Positions 5,657-6,478 of a stretch of 6,478 nucleotides of DNA are shown here, one piece after another. Source of the stretch: an uncultured Clostridium sp. (lineage in GTDB: Bacteria > Bacillota > Clostridia > TANB77 > CAG-508); contig CALYZR010000038.1 of assembly GCA_945610215.1 (NCBI GenBank), positions 1 through 6,478 of the forward strand. Reading direction: 5' to 3'. Each line of letters opens with the position of its first letter. Position 1 is the first letter of the stretch. The notes under the pieces were generated by a model. It had not been told where the DNA came from, ran no database searches, and saw only the letters and a program-made list of their open reading frames with translations. The position numbers and the translations under genes were made by a program.

Positions 5657-6478
5657 TTAATTATATATTTCCAATTGTTGAGTAAAAAACTCATTAGATT
5701 TTGTTGTAAATAAATTCAAATTATCATTTTTCTTTAAGACTTTACGAACTTCCCATAGTCCAAGACCATGACTCTTTCCATCATAATCTTTTTTAGAAGT
5801 ATAACCTTTTTCAAAAATTTTATCAGTATTAACATCTTTATTAGTATATGTATTAGATACAACTATTAGTTGTCTATCAATTTTAAGATCTTTTCTAATT
5901 GTTAAATTAATGTTTTTCTCTTTGCATTTATTACTTGCTTCAATTGCATTATCAAGTAAAATCCCCAAAACTTTTGTTAATTCGTATGCCTTCATATTTA
6001 CATTAGCTAAATTAGAAAAAACTTCAATTTCCATAGAAATCCCCATATCTTCTGCTTTATGATACTTAGAGGTAATTAAACTATATACTGCAGGATTCTG
6101 AAGTAATTCTGGATTTAATATAGATAAATTATTAGATTTTCTACAGTCTTTCATTAAATCATTATAATATTCTTTTAAGCCTTCCATATTATTAGTAGAA
6201 ATATATCCACCAATAGATTGAACAATATTTCCAAAATCATGTTTAAATCCTCTAATATTATCATATAAAATATTTAAAGTTTTATTATATAATTTTTCTT
6301 CTTCTAAACTTTGAATTGTATCCTCCAATTTACTTGTTCTAGACAAGCCATATATGCTAATAAAAAAGTAAATTAACAATACAAAAACAGAGAAAAGCGT
6401 AATATAAAAAGGTAAATAATCAGTGTAAAATGTGGCTAAATAAGATTGTATACAAACAGCTAAAATTCCAACGAAAAG
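5657..6478 (-). CDS. agrC: AgrC-type sensor histidine kinase, N-terminal part missing
   Basis: This membrane receptor kinase probably senses the AgrD-derived peptide and phosphorylates an AgrA-type regulator. The frame stays open to the right edge (273 residues seen), so the TTG at 6379 should not be taken as the start; the sensor's first helices are missing. The visible N-terminal part (about 1-47) holds the last two membrane helices, ending in SIYGLSRTSK. A coiled linker follows. The dimerisation helix carries FKHDFGNI with the phospho-accepting His80 (codon 6241-6239). The ATPase has the N box LLDNAIEAS (174-182; Asn177) and the G box GKSHGLGLWEVRKVL (234-248), the short form usual in the AgrC branch of the GHKL superfamily. 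The C-terminus, QQLEIYN, is normal. It converges with agrBD. AgrC is preferred over CitA/DcuS-like kinases because of the KHDFGNI motif and the neighbouring agrBD. Confidence 0.9.
   Translation of the reverse strand, partial: LFVGILAVCIQSYLATFYTDYLPFYITLFSVFVLLIYFFISIYGLSRTSKLEDTIQSLEEEKLYNKTLNILYDNIRGFKHDFGNIVQSIGGYISTNNMEGLKEYYNDLMKDCRKSNNLSILNPELLQNPAVYSLITSKYHKAEDMGISMEIEVFSNLANVNMKAYELTKVLGILLDNAIEASNKCKEKNINLTIRKDLKIDRQLIVVSNTYTNKDVNTDKIFEKGYTSKKDYDGKSHGLGLWEVRKVLKKNDNLNLFTTKSNEFFTQQLEIYN

Noticed and set aside
5444..5713. An 89-residue open frame overlapping the end of agrB and all of agrD.
   Set aside because: It lies in a different frame over the clear agrD gene, lacks an SD site, and runs through the terminator; its composition is a lysine-rich out-of-frame product.
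1..6478. CRISPR array, tRNA or rRNA genes, insertion sequence or phage attachment site.
   Set aside because: No regularly spaced repeats, no tRNA-like or rRNA-like stretch, no transposase frame and no terminal inverted repeats were found by reading both strands.

Overview
This window is strongly AT-rich DNA with the standard genetic code: TGA acts as a stop and tryptophan is TGG. Gene starts have purine-rich Shine-Dalgarno (SD) sites, and one promoter is sigma-A-like. The agr-type quorum-sensing genes and the style of the proteins point to a low-GC Firmicute, most likely class Clostridia. This placement is inferred from gene content and codon use, not from a marker phylogeny.

Layout, left to right. 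(1) Bases 1-1031, minus strand: the first 343 residues of a secreted, membrane-anchored DUF2207-family protein that runs off the left edge. (2) Bases 1032-1222: a divergent intergenic region with a clear sigma-A-type promoter facing right. (3) Bases 1223-4679, plus strand: a compact housekeeping operon. It holds hpt (purine salvage), uvrC (nucleotide excision repair, 1 base after hpt), a 66-residue single-helix membrane protein of unknown function, and a COG1092-type class I SAM-dependent methyltransferase whose reading frame is broken just after its DPPSYGRG motif. The operon ends in a long AT-rich hairpin with a T-run. (4) Bases about 4770-5654, plus strand: a two-gene peptide-signal cassette, agrB (membrane cysteine endopeptidase) and agrD (39-residue pheromone precursor). 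(5) Bases 5657-6478, minus strand: the C-terminal 273 residues of an AgrC-type receptor histidine kinase that runs off the right edge. It converges on agrBD across a shared bidirectional terminator.

How the genes would work together: AgrD is cut and cyclised by AgrB into a cysteine-linked thiolactone peptide. The exported peptide is presumably sensed by the neighbouring AgrC, which would phosphorylate a response regulator. No agrA is visible; if it is linked, it lies beyond the right edge. The signal-producing half (agrBD) and the receptor half (agrC) are on opposite strands and converge, unlike the single agrBDCA operon of staphylococci. The most notable points are the agrD gene with its unusually spaced peptide core, the convergent agr layout, and the single-base frame break in the methyltransferase.
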